Source: Coptis chinensis (lineage: Eukaryota; Streptophyta; Magnoliopsida; Ranunculales; Ranunculaceae). From it: a DNA stretch of 64,000 bases. Made by a program: the position numbers and the translations under genes. The stretch's first letter is position 1. The number at the start of each line of letters is the position of its first letter. The notes under the pieces are model-generated. The model was not told the origin of the DNA. It saw only the letters and a program-made list of their open reading frames with translations, and did not search any database. The stretch is taken from assembly GCA_015680905.1 (NCBI GenBank), contig CM027379.1, forward strand, positions 28,724,501 through 28,788,500, written 5' to 3'. Positions 35,130-47,600 of the stretch are shown here, in pieces.

Positions 35130-37780
35130 ATGTTTTAGGATTATTAGTTCAATACATTTGCATCAAGTTTTTATTTTCCATTAATTATTCTTTGAGATTA
35201 GTTTAATGTAATACGTTGCATCCAGTTTTCAATTTCTCATTAATTATTCTTTGAGGTTAGTTTAATGCAATTGCATCTACTTATTTATGAGGTTAGTTTG
35301 AAATTGCATCCACTAGTTATCTTTTAAGGTAGTTATTCATTAAAGTTAATTCAATCAAATTTTTCAATGTTTTAGTTAATTAGTCTTTGAGATTAGTTCA
35401 TTGCATTTGCATCCGGGTTCCAATCTCCGTTAATTACTCTTTGAGGTTAATTCAATCTGCATCCGGTTCGATTTCGTTAATTATTTTTCTAGGTTAGTTC
35501 GATTGTTTATAATTTGTTTGCATACATGTAAGATATTTTTATAAACTTACTTTCGTTTTATAAACTCACATTCATTGTGAGGTTTCTAAAAAGTGGACAT
35601 TTATGTTTTGAGGTCGATCATGATGCGTTACATCCGACTTCCAATTTCTAGTTAACTATTTTTTAGATTATTTCAATTCATTTGCATCAAATTTTGATTT
35701 TCCATTAGTTAATTTCTCGATTTTAGTTTAATGCAAATTTGCATCAGTTTTTTGATTTTCCGTTATTTATTTTTTGAGGTTAATTCAATGCAATTTCATC
35801 CAATTTCTGATTTTTTGTTAATTGTTCTTTAAGGTTAGTTTAATGCATTTGTATCAAGTTTTTGATTTCTCGTTAATTATTTTTGAGGTTAGTTCAATGC
35901 AGTTACATCAAATTTATAATTTATCGTTAATTATTCATTTAGGTTAGTTCAATGCAGTTTCATCCATTTTTCAATGTTTCATTAATTAGCCTTTGAGATT
36001 AGTTCATTGCATTTAGATCTAGTTTTCGATTTTCCATTAATAATTCTTTAAGGTTAGTTTAATACATCTGCATCTAGTTTCTAATTATTTATGATTTGAG
36101 GTTAGTTTGATACAATTATATTGGTTTCGATTTCCGCTAATTATTCTTTTAAAGTTATTTCAATGCATTTGCATTTAGTTCCGATTTCTCACCAATTATT
36201 CTATGAGGTTAGTTCAATGTAATTGCATTCGGTTTTGATTTTATGTTAATTATTTTTTGAGTTAAGTTCAATGCATTTGTATTCAATTTTCGGTTTCCCA
36301 TTAATTATTATTTGAGGTTTGTTTGATGTATTTGCATACGTTTTCGATTTTCTAGTTAAATATTTTTCAAAGATTTGTATCCAATTTATAATTTTTAGTT
36401 AGTTATTCTATGAGTTTAGTTTAATGCAATTTGCATAAAGTTTCGATTTTCCATTAATTACTCATTGAGCTCGGTTATGTATTTGAATCTAGTTTTCCAA
36501 TTTTCTTATAATTATCCAATGTGGTGTGTAATACAAACTTCTATCGATCCATCTAGTGTCATGCACAAACATGATATAAAAATAAATTATGCTTAATTTA
36601 CTATGTGGGATCATCGAAGATTATCTAGTTCCGATTTCCCATTAATTATTATTTAAATTATGCATAACTCATTATGTGAAATATTCAAAGATTATCTACT
36701 TAACGGGTGTTGTTATATTAATTATTCTAAAAAATATTTGCAAATATGTAAAACTATTATATATTGATATAATATTGATCCTCAACCAAATTTTTATAAC
36801 GTGAAAATCTCACTCTCCATTAAAAAAAAAAAAAAAGAACACACTTTTGATAAAACCCTTCAACTTCATTTTGTTGTTTTAATTAATAAAATAAGTTTGA
36901 TTGAAGTTTTATGAGATTGCCTAATAAGGTGAAATTTATATATATTGAAGCTACTTGAATAGCAAAGAGTTCTCAATCATAATGGAAAGACATAATATAA
37001 ACATCATTTTAAATGCAAAACTATATATACTAACATATTGAAATATTTTGAGGTTAACATTTATAACCCGTTATTTACTATATTTTGAGGTTAGTTCAAT
37101 CAGTTGCATCCAATTTTCTATCCAGTTATTTATTTTTGAGATAGTTCAAACGATTTTTCCAGGTTCGATTTCGTTAATTATTCAGTTAGTTCAATACATT
37201 TGCATTCAATTTCCGTTAATTGTTCTTGAGGTCTATTAATTATTTTTTTAAGATTAGTCATTTGCACAATTTTTGTTTATTATTTATAAATGCATTTGCC
37301 AATTTATAATTATTGTTTGAGGTTAGTTCAATGAATTTGAGGATTTAGTTAAAATTTCTTGAGGTTTTGCATCCAGTGTATTTTTGAGATTAGTTCAATG
37401 CAATTTTCGTTAATTATTTTTAAGATTATTTGCATTATGTTTCCAATTTTAATTATTTTTCTTTGAGGTTAGTTTAAGCATCAATGTTAATTTAATTTGC
37501 ATGCATTTGGATCCGGTTTCGATTTTTCCGACAATTTTTTTTTGATGTTAGTTTGATATATTTGCATCCAAGTTTTGATTTTCCATTAATTATTATTTGA
37601 GGTTAGTTTAATGCAGTTGTATCCATATTCTAATTTTCTATTAATTACTTTTTAAAATTTGTTTAATGATTGCATTTGCATCAAATTTCCGATTTTCCGT
37701 TAAATATTATTTGAGGTTATACGATGTATTTACATTCAGTTTTGGTTCCCATTAATTGTTTTTTGACGTTAGTTTTATTC
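35130..37780. repeat. Degenerate minisatellite, about 55-bp monomer, 2.6 kb
   Basis: The array is built from the words GAGGTTAGTTCAATGCATTT, GCATCCAGTTTTCGATTT and CCGTTAATTATTCTTT in that order, repeated nearly 50 times. AGGTT/AGATT starts at 35886, 35941, 35996 and 36051 are exactly 55 bases apart; elsewhere the period drifts to about 48-60. Monomers are diverged. The array lies wholly inside the Helitron. Confidence 0.8.
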
Positions 37781-38605
37781 AATATTATATATTTTTAAAA
37801 AATATTTGTCATTATTGTTTTGCCGTTATTATTTTATTGTTTTCATTTTCTATTATATATTTTGTGATGTTATTTTTTGTATAATTGTTTTTAACTATGT
37901 TTTGAGACTATGTTAAGGATATATTTGAAATAAGTTGTTGTTTTACCATTAACACTAAAATTGTATGATTTGTAATAGGGAATTAGTTTTTTACAAATCA
38001 CATATTTTTTTAGCAATTTTTTTATTTGATTAAATATATAAAAATTGAACACTAAAAATGTTTGATTAAGTAATAGGAAATTATTTTTTACAAATCATTT
38101 ATTTTTTTAGCAATTTTTTTTTATTTTATCAAATTATATAAAAATTAGAAATACACTAAAACTCTCAAAATATAAGAATTAGAAATACACTTAAACTCCA
38201 AACTCCAAAAGAGGTTCCATGTATGTGGGATTAGGCTATTAAAAAATATTATCTTTCATATTATAGTGTCATAGGAGAGAAAATGCTAACTCTCATATTA
38301 GAGTGCCACATAGGAGAGAGAAAATCTTCCATTAAAAGTCTCTGCTTTAGTATATAGATAGTAGATATGGCTAATGAAATTATTAAATCTACTTGCTATT
38401 TCACAGATTACGAAGTCAAAAGATGCATAAAATCTTATTTATTACATAAAACAAAAAAGAATTCGACTAAAAAGAGGAGATAACAAATAATAACGCTAGG
38501 TTAAAAATACATCGATTTTTGTTTTTGACATATGAATTTACACATATAGGGCCACATTTTAAAAGTTGGCTTCGGGCCACCAGAAACTCAGGGCCGGCAC
38601 TGACC

Positions 38606-39858
38606 CACGTGTTTAGCTAAAACTATTTTTATTTTTATTTTTTGGAGAAACTAAATAAAACAATATATTCAAAAAGGGTGATATTGGACACACCCATAAA
38701 AAAACTCTCGTACACCCTTAACTAACTAAAGGTTTTGTCGTAACTCAATAACTGTCTCAATCCAATAATATCCCCCAAATTAATTTGGGGGCAAAAAAAA
38801 ACAAAACATAAAAAAAAACATAAAAAACATAAAAAAAAAAAAAAAAAAAAAAATCGGGCAATTTTCTTTTTTCCCCATTCATCAAAATTTAATTTTGATA
38901 GGTTGGTATTCATCCCCATTACTTTGGTATGGTTGATTCAAATTAAAATTGGGTACTTCCATGTTCTATGTTTAATTGTGAGAGAAGTGGAGAGAGAATT
39001 GTCTTGGGAGAAAATATTGTTTTTGGTTTTCTGGATATATTCTTTTTTTAGTTTTTCTAAAAAAGAAAAAAGAAATAGAAGAGTTTTAGTAATACACGTT
39101 GTCTCCTTATATATGCTGGTGAACAAATTCGAACTCTCCGTACGTATAGAGGATTATCCGTTTTGCAAAAGAATCCGGACAAAGTTTCAGTTGTATTATT
39201 AGAACTCTAACCAATGCCAAAAAGACATGTTCTCACTAACCAAAGAATTGGACACTTATAAACAAGTCCGAATTTGTTCACCAGCAAATAATATGCTGGT
39301 GAAATCTACTAACGCTATAAGGAGACCACGTGTATTACTAAAACTCTTCTATTTTTTTTTTTTTTTTTTTTTCTTTTTTAGAGAAACTAAAAAAAGAATA
39401 TATCCAAAAACCAAAAAGATGCCAAGATTTTCTCCCCAAGACATGCGTACTTCTTTCTCCACTTCTCTCACTATTAAACATGCAATTACCCAATTTTAAT
39501 TTGAATCAACCATACCAAAGTAATGGGGATGAATACCAACCTAATGACGATGAAGGAAAAAAAAAATCAAAATCAAAATTTGACGAATGGGGAAAGAAAA
39601 AGATTGCTTGAAAAAAAAATATTTTTGTTTTTTTTTTTTTTTTGTTTTTGTTTTTTTGCCCCTATTGGAAATACCCTAAATTAATTTGGGAGATATTATT
39701 GGACTGAGGCGGTTATTGGGTTACGACAAAAACTTTAGTTAGTTATGGGGTACGAGAGTGTTTTTATGGGTGTGTCCAAAATCACCCTTTTTGAATATAT
39801 TATTTTATTTAGTTTCTAAATAAAAATAAAAATAAAAATAGTTTTAGTTATACACGTG
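38606..39858. repeat. Large imperfect inverted repeat (about 1.25 kb) upstream of the sugar carrier gene
   Basis: The left arm starts CACGTGTTTAGCTAAAACTA and continues through GGTGATATTGGACACACCCA and TAACTAAAGGTTTTGTCGTA. The right arm is the reverse complement and ends AGTTTTAGTTATACACGTG at 39858. Complementarity extends inward to ACAAATTCG near 39135 and CGAATTTGTTC near 39270, leaving a spacer of about 130 bases. The module with CACGTG and GCTGGTGAACAAATTCG occurs three times, so the structure is nested. Poly-T/poly-A tracts lie in both arms. The element type is undetermined. Confidence 0.75.
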
Positions 39859-39928
39859 CCGCTGGTAGATTTCACCAGCCAAGTATGCTGGTGAACAAAT
39901 TCGGACCACGTACTGGACATTGGAAGTC

Positions 39929-39936
39929 TATAAATA
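39929..39936 (+). promoter_or_regulatory. Likely TATA box of the STP sugar carrier gene
   Basis: TATAAATA, 101 bases before the start codon at 40038, which would place the transcription start about 70 bases upstream of the ATG. It lies only about 70 bases beyond the large inverted repeat. Confidence 0.6.
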
Positions 39937-40482
39937 CTGGACGTAGTCCATCTCCATGCATAGTTCATACTCTGATCCTTTTTTTTTTCTCTCTCTCGTT
40001 CCTAGTTGAAGATAACAGGTTAAGAAGATAGTATACTATGGCGGGTGGTTCGGTCTCATCCTCGTCTAATGACAAGCAATACCCTGGGAAGTTGACATGG
40101 TACGTAGTGATCACATGTATTATTGCTGGCTTCGGTGGGATGCTTTTTGGGTATGACTTTGGAATTTCTGGTGAGTTCATTGTACAAAACTTGTTATGTG
40201 CTCTTGTTGTTTATGATCTTATATTATGTTCAATGTGATAAAATCTTATTATGTATGTAGGTGGAGTTACATCGATGTCTCCCTTTTTGAAGAAATTCTT
40301 CCCTGAAGTTTATCGAAAAGAAGAAGGCATCGTGTCAACAAATCAATATTGTAAGTTTGACAGTCAGATTCTGACCTTTGTTTACATTATCGTTGTACCT
40401 CGCCGCATTGGTTGGATCCTGTTTCGCCTCTTATATAACACAAAAATATGGGCGGAAGGTGTCCATGTTGTGGGGTATTCAA

Positions 40483-40836
40483 GGGCAGACTTAGGAGAAA
40501 TTCAACAACCAAAATTTTCCGAAAGTGTCATGTAAAAAAAAAAAAAAAAAAAAAAAAACAACGAATAATTCAGTAAAATCTTGAGGACACTAAAAATAGA
40601 AGATTCAATATAAACATATGATTTTAAAAACAAAATAATACCCACGAGAAATTGAATTGAGAATTCGAGATGATTTGAAAATCCTAAAAAATATCAAAAT
40701 AATAGAAAAGGTGAATGAGAAATTGTGAATGGAAAATTGTGCGTGTTTTTTTTTGCCTAAATACTAATGGGCCAAGTTAAATATTAAGCATTTAAGCCTA
40801 CTTGAACTTGAGGGTCGTTATACACTGGGTCCGCCC
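40483..40836. mobile_element. 354-bp inverted-repeat element inserted in STP exon 2
   Basis: The left end GGGCAGACTTAG pairs with the right end, which reads GGGCGGACCCAG on the other strand (10 of 12 bases). The inside is AT-rich with a long poly-A tract (about 40536-40558) and no coding frame. It separates the codons for LWGIQG from those for GGGVFF. A target duplication could not be defined. Confidence 0.6.
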
Positions 40837-40940
40837 ATGGCGGTGGTGTATTTTTTTGCATCGGAGCTGGTCTTAATGGGTTGGCTGTTCATATCCTTAT
40901 GCTTATTTTTGGAAGGTTGTCCCTTGGATTTGCAAACCAG

Positions 40941-42173
40941 GTAAATCTTCATACATCTTATTTTAATATAATAAATATTTAGACTTGTATCTGTAAAGAC
41001 AAAAGGAGATTAAACGCAATAGTAACTATAACTACAATAAGTTGATTACTATTCCTTTGTATATATAGTTCATGAATCATGATGGTCTTTTTGTTGGAGA
41101 CCATTTATCAGTCACGAGTTGCAGTTAACCTATCATGCTGACGAGTTACTTATCAGCCCACATCCAATGCTTTAGCACTTGATTCAACACATTATCTGTG
41201 ACATGGTTATTTGTCATGTTAAAAAAATCAATTTGATTGAGCGAAAAAAGGTTGAAGGTTACTTGTAAAAATATAACAAGAATTACTAATGTGCAGATTC
41301 CTATACAAGAATTGCCAATGTTTAATACTGAAGTTGAGAATTGGTACTAAAATTACCAAACGAAAGAATTGGTACAAAAGCTCCACCCTTAAACTATGCT
41401 AGTTAGGGCTGTGAATAAACTCATGGGTAGAAGTGTATAGTAGAACTCATCCTTGAAAACCATCTTTCAAGGTGAGGGTGCCCAAGTGCTTATGACCAAG
41501 TCCATATCCAAGCATCCCGGCAATGTGGGACTAGTATTCTTATCGAGGGCACAGGAATGCATTAGGAATCTCATTGATATATATCCATGTTTGACAACAA
41601 ATTTAGTAATTTCTGACTCTGCTAGGATAGGGAACTAAAAATGGTCTGACAAGGAAACAGGCAAAACTTAATGTACTACAACCTGGTTGAACTAATGTAC
41701 TTGTATGTGTATTAACTAATACCAAGATTTGTATAGTGCTGAATTAGATAAAATAAAACACGCACACGTACTCAGACAAAATAAAGATGATGAAAAGTAC
41801 TACGACACAACATCAAATGTTGTATTGAGTTATATATTGCCTGGTCTTATTTGATGTAGTTTAATTATTTTTCATCTTCTGTAATCCTGTTTTTTAGTTC
41901 ACTTTACTATTCACGGTTACTGGATTCAACAAGACTCAAACTAAAATCTTACGGAGAATCTGCCAAGTTTTATTAGGTTTGAACTATCCATTGAGAAAAT
42001 GTATTATAATTGGAGTACCATCTCTTTCACTATTGATGCTCCATAAATTATTCATGATTATAAGTTTGAACAAAAGCTGAGCCAATTGTTTGTTGTAGCT
42101 TCCTCTTAGTACTTTCTGTTTTACATAGTGAAAGTGTTCTAATCACAATCATACTCTTTGGTCAAATTCACAG
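40941..42173. other. Intron of the STP gene
   Basis: A 1.23-kb intron between exons ending GFANQ and starting AVPLFLSEMAP. A segment at about 41450-41545 with CATCTTTCAAGGTGAGGGTG and CAATGTGGGACTAG resembles dispersed plant repeat ends but has no definable limits. Confidence 0.5.
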
Positions 42174-43919
42174 GCGGTACCTCTATTTCTTTCGGAGATG
42201 GCTCCTTGCCAACACCGCAGTAAACTCAACAATATCTTCCAACTGATGATCACAATTGGTATTTGTTTAGCTAATTTAGTAAACTATGAAACCAACACGA
42301 TTAAAGGAGGTTGGGGATGGCGTTTGAGCTTGGGTCTTGCTGTTGTCCCTGCTTGTGCTATGATCATTGGATCCTTTTGCGTTCCTGACACACCGAGATC
42401 CATGATCGACCGTGGTAAGAATGATGAGGCCAAAGAAACTCTTAGACACATTCGTGGAACTGTCGATGTTGATGCCGAATACAAGGATATGGTGGTAGAA
42501 TCAAAGTTTAAGGACAATGAACACTCCTGGAAAGCAATCTTTTCCAGGAAGTACAGGCCACAACTTGTGATGGCTTTGGCCATCCCATTCTTCCAACAAT
42601 TTACAGGGATCAATGTTATTATGTTTTACGCCCCAGTCCTTTTCAGAACAATTGGTCTTGGAAAGAATGCTTCTCTCATGTCTGCTATGATTACTGGAGC
42701 TGTCAATGTTGCTGCCACATTCGTTGCAATTTTCACAGTTGATAAGTTTGGAAGAAAGCTTCTATTCAACGTAGGTGGAGTCGTAATGTTCATTTGCGAG
42801 GTAACTATTCATACTCTTGTCCTGTATATTTATTTTCCTTTCTTCGTTAATGGTTATCTATTCTCTCTGTCCAAAGTTAAATTAAGTTGATATTCAATCA
42901 GTGTACCACCATTTGTGTTTCCTAACTAGTCCTGTGCATTTGCATTATGCAGATTGTGATCGGATCTATAATTGCGTACAAGTTTGGCTGGAATGGACTT
43001 GGAAAAATTTCAGGATGGTATTCCCCCTTTTTGCTACTTTTGATTTGCTTCTATGTCGCGGGCTTTGCTTTCTCATGGGGCCCTCTTGGATGGTTGGTGC
43101 CTAGTGAAATATTCCCCATTGAAGTCCGTTCAACTCTGCAATGTGTTACCGTTGCTATGAATATGTTCATTACTTTCATCATTGGTCAAGCTTTCCTCTG
43201 GGCATTGTGTCACGCAAGGTTTGGATTGTTCTTCGTATTTGCAGTCTTTGTGATCGCCATGACGCTTTTTATCAACTTCTTTTTGCCTGAGACAAAGGGT
43301 ATTCCAATTGATGAAATGTCCAAGGTGTGGAAAAATCATTGGTTCTGGAAGAGATATTTCCCTAGTGACGGCGGCAATGGAAGAGTTGATGGGATTTGAG
43401 TAGTATTGGCAGCTTTTGGTTTTGGGGTTTTATTAATTAGTTACAAATACAATGACTTGTAGTAGCAGGACTTAGATAGCTAGGTTAAGTGGATATTTAT
43501 TGACAGTCATTGTAACTGAGATATTGGTATAATACACTGCTGTCTATGGTTTTTAAGTTTTTGAGCTTAGTTTGAAGCAAACGTACTATTTTTGTGCTTA
43601 CTGAATTATTATGGTGTTATTATTTTTGCATATTGACTTTGCGTATCATAATTGCATATCACACGGAGTTAGCTCCTCATGGTACAGTTGTTATACATGT
43701 TTTCTGCCCAAAAAGACGTTTTAGCAGAAAACACAATTAGGAGTCAGTTTAGATAAAAGAAGATGATTACCTCACTTCAGATATGTTTCTTTGATGTACG
43801 GAAATGCATGAGATTAACTTTCTAACAGTAATCTTCAGTGCAATCTTTAATGTTAAGTTATAACTACTATGATTCGAGGCAGATCGAGCAGTTGTACACA
43901 ACTAAGTAGGTCGCGGGAG

Positions 43920-44015
43920 GTATCTGGTTGTACCATGTAAGTGAGTTTCTCTCTCACGTTTGTACCCTTTTTACATCCTAATCAATAAATTTTACTTACC
44001 AAAAAAAATACAAAA
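43920..44015 (+). mobile_element. Possible LINE tail
   Basis: GTTTGTACCCTTTTTACATC, then AATCAATAAATTTTACTTAC and a poly-A run, as seen at the 3' ends of plant LINEs. No coding part and no target duplication seen. Confidence 0.25.
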
Positions 44016-44639
44016 AAACACTGCCAATAACAACCCAGAGAATAGAAAATTGACATCCCCTAAGGCTGAATTACAATTAACATTGTTCAAATACAAGCCT
44101 GAACCAAATCGCTGGTAAAAGCAGGGTAAGTTTACAGAGGGAAATTACAGATGGGAATTTGCTTATAATAACCAATAAAAAAAAACACAAAACAAATTCT
44201 TCACCTATAGCCCATTTAATTTGCTTGTTTAGAAATGACCAAACACTTTAAATCAGCAACAGCAGCAGCTTATAGGTGTATGCTTGTGTACAGGTGTACT
44301 TTATGATCCTATTGAGAAATTAACGAACAAAAGTCCGAATCTCAAACTCAGCATGGGACTCCTCCTTGGTCAACATTAAGCAACTGTTGCGTGAGCTACA
44401 CAAGACTAGAAACAGAGATAATTCAACCAGCAGAACACCGGAATAGAAAGCTATGGTTAATATCCTCGTTGAAACAGTAACTTAAACTCACACAGTACTA
44501 GAAACATAAGTTTAACAACAACACCCAAAGTCGAAACTTAGTCTTTACAGCTTCAGACATCATACGTACTACTTAGAAGGGTAACATCTGAGTTACTTCC
44601 CTTTTCTAGCAACATTTAGAGTCGGACACTATCAGAAGC

Positions 44640-47600
44640 TCAGCCAGAGCTGCTATGAGATGTTGCTGCTCCTTGGTTGCCCAAGAAACGGACGACAACA
44701 CAAGTTATATTATCTGCACTGCCTCTCTGATAAGCTTCTTGCATCAGTCTCTTTGCAGCTTGCTCTGGATCCTCGATGGATTTGATCATGGAAACAGCCT
44801 CCTGGCATATTTCAGAAACAAGGACATAAAGTCAAAATTTGGGTGGTAAAAATGTGTCCATGATAATGACCAATTTCTTTTTATACCAGGTTATATTCTA
44901 CGGGATATCTATGCATTAGTCCTAATTCCAAATAGATCCCATCTTGGAAAAAGTAACCCAAGAGAATGACACTGACATCAAGTCCATTCATGAGGGTAGA
45001 CTGGAAGTGCACAAACACACCCAGAAAAAAAGGTAAGTGAAGAATTAAAAACAGCTAATGCATTGGATAGTTTTATTCTATGTAACATGGACAAGCCCTA
45101 TTTCAAAAAGAATCGTGTCGGATACGTACCCACGTGTCTGTGTCGGACACATCAAACACATATTGTATGTGATATACCTCAATTTTTTATATTTCACCGT
45201 GTCAGACACTTCGTATCTGTGTCGGACATGGACACACCTATCCGTGTCAATGTAACTTAGGTTTTATTGATCCTGGAGTTCCAGGGACCTGTGTCATTTT
45301 TTGTCAAGCTACCAACCATTCAAAAGGAGACTGACCACTGAATCAGTCTAGACACTGGACCAACCGATTCTATGTAATGAACACAGTATGAAGGACAATA
45401 AAAATGCCCCTTTGCAAAAGGAAAAACTGATGCAACATTAAAAAATCATGTTGGGAAACACAAAATATCAGAAACCTCGTTCGTTACAACATCCCACAGT
45501 CCATCGCTTGCGAGGATAAGGAACTCAAGGGAGCTATCAATAACTACTTCCTGTAATAAACACAGAAACAATATGAAGCTGTGAATATGATAGGAATTCT
45601 AAAGGAAAGTTGAAAATAAATAACATTCAGAAGCCACACATCATTTCAGTCATAAACTGATTTCCCAGACACCTGATGGCTCAGGCCTTCCACTAGCAAC
45701 TATATGAGGTAGACTACTATAGATTTCCTAATATCAAGAACAAGCACGAGTGCAGGGTCCCCATGTGTTCTGTAAACATAGTCACCTTAATATAACGGTC
45801 AATTGTGAAGCTTTTATAGCAGATATTGTCGTAGTCTACTTTTGTGCATCACTATTGGAGACATCCAAACAAAGAAGAAGAATTGGATGAGGCTACAATT
45901 TTCTGTACATAGATACGAATTACTAGGAAAGCAGAAGCGACTATGAAGCAATTCATGAACTATCTAGTGGGAGGTTGCCCCAGGGTCTTGGGATTTACCC
46001 CCACCTTCACCAGGGAATGGGGCATAAAGGAATTACCAGAATCAAGTTGTAGAAAAAATAAATAACAATAATAATCAATAAGTAATAATTATAATCAATA
46101 ATTTTTATGAATCTAGTAATTTGGATGCACTGAGCAAATTGAATATCCGGGTTATCCAAGCGGTAACTAATTTACCTTTTAGGTTAGAATATGATTAGGT
46201 GTCATTCAGAAGGTAGGTTATGTCTTTATAGTATTGCTGTCTCTACCACGTTACTTAGGACACCTATGCTGTCAAAGGTGTTATGTGAGGCGAGGGGATG
46301 GACTGTCCACAAACGCTAAGGCGGTGGCGGTGCCCAAGTATGTAGGATACTATCAAACTATAAATCCCTTTATTTATCCTTTAACAGAAGTTGTTATCAA
46401 AATATCTATTGCTAATTATTCACCTGGTGGTTACATTAAAGCAATATCTGGGCTATACATGGACAAGTGTAACCATAATTTCGTAGAACTAGTCAACACT
46501 TCAGCATACACACTTAGGATTAAGAGATACAAAGATAGTATAGAACATTAAAATTGATGTTCACACCTGAATTTCAGGATCCGCAACAACATATTGCTTC
46601 AAGAGCTTATCACCAAATGCACGGGAAACAGCAAGAACACCACCTACTCTCCAAGTGCCTGAGTGACAAGTTTTTGCTCATTTAGGGGGAATATTCAAAT
46701 ATTACAATAGAAATTATATGATAATTGGTGGTCTACGATATTTACCAGCCCACATCACGAACCCTCCAGCATCCTCAATCCTTTGTCTCTCATCAGTTTG
46801 GTCTGGCTTATGATCACGTGATACGGCAATAGCTACGAGAAGTTAAACACATTTATGAACGAAGGATCATAAGGGAGAATGTAAAAGTCTATAACAAACA
46901 GCTAATCAATTGACTGGAGATTGTAGGAGTCTATAGCAAACCACTAATCAATTGACTTTAAAAACAATGGCATGGGGATATAATCTTCCAGAAGATGAAT
47001 GACTAGTGGGTTTTTAATTACTGATTCCCCTCTTTGACAGTACAGCATATCTGGAAGGAAATCAGCGTCTGATTTGGGATATATGCTATTGATCGAGCGA
47101 GAACTTTTAAGAAACTTTATAAAGTCCAAAGAACATCTATAAAAAAGAGAAGGATCCTAACTACTACTGCAAAGACGAGATAGGAATACCAAGTCAACAA
47201 GCTAAAAGAAGAAGAAATTAGATACGTTCTTTTTAAACATTTTTCTTGAAAACTTAACTGAATTCCCACTTTTGAAAGATATGAGGATAAGAAAAAATAG
47301 CAATTGACAAAATCAGTTCTAATGGAAAGTTTTTATTCCATCAGTTAAGATTTAACATCAATATAGGCGGGGCACTAACAAAAATAAAGTTACAGACGCA
47401 GTAATATTTTCCAATGTGATTGGAACTAACTACATAATTTCTAGGGTAATCATGTCTTTTAAATGTCTTCTCTACCCTATTTTTGTCCTTGTAATTCAAA
47501 ATAATTCACTTAAAATGTAAGAGTTGTAATGCCAAAAAGCCTCACTTTGAGGCTTTGGCTCTGTATAGTACTAAGCTGAACAAGCTATGTAAAAATTCCC

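Larger units (their letters stand above)
34096..38358 (-). mobile_element. Non-autonomous Helitron, 4.26 kb, minus orientation
   Basis: On the minus strand the element starts TCTATATACTAAAGCAGAG at 38358. It ends at 34096 with a CCCGAGCGTATGCCCGGG hairpin followed by TCCAAAATCTAC, close to the CTRR consensus. Outside the ends the plus strand has A (34095) and T (38359), the A/T insertion site of Helitrons. The first 400 bases are homologous to the fragment at 19058-19460. No Rep or helicase frame exists, so it is non-autonomous. The interior holds a 218-bp tandem repeat and a long 55-bp minisatellite. Confidence 0.62.
40038..43399 (+). pseudogene. STP-type hexose/proton symporter gene, disrupted in exon 2
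   Basis: This is a plasma-membrane sugar transport protein of the major facilitator superfamily. Exons: 40038-40170 (WYVVITCIIAGFGGMLFGYD), 40261-40940 (interrupted), 42174-42800 (LSEMAP, VPDTPRSMIDRG, FFQQFTGINVIMFYAPVLFR) and 42953-43399 (SWGPLGWLVPSEIFP, FFLPETKGIPIDEM, then stop). The four junctions are in phase. Exon 2 reads correctly through [12 protein letters not shown]. Then one extra T near 40379 throws the family sequence [20 protein letters not shown] into another frame, and a 354-bp element follows. After it the frame resumes at GGGVFFCIGAGLNGLA and ends GFANQ, lacking a few residues usual before it. Exons 3 and 4 look intact, so loss seems recent. A sequencing error could explain the frameshift but not the insertion. 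Confidence 0.82.

Noticed and set aside
35130-37780. Regularly repeated array considered as a CRISPR-like or coding repeat
   Set aside because: Units are contiguous and diverged, with no unique spacers, no open frame and no associated cas genes. It is a plain minisatellite in eukaryotic DNA.
38722-39499. Several open frames of 60-99 codons on both strands
   Set aside because: They lie inside the large inverted repeat, mirror each other across its axis and include homopolymer-coded stretches.
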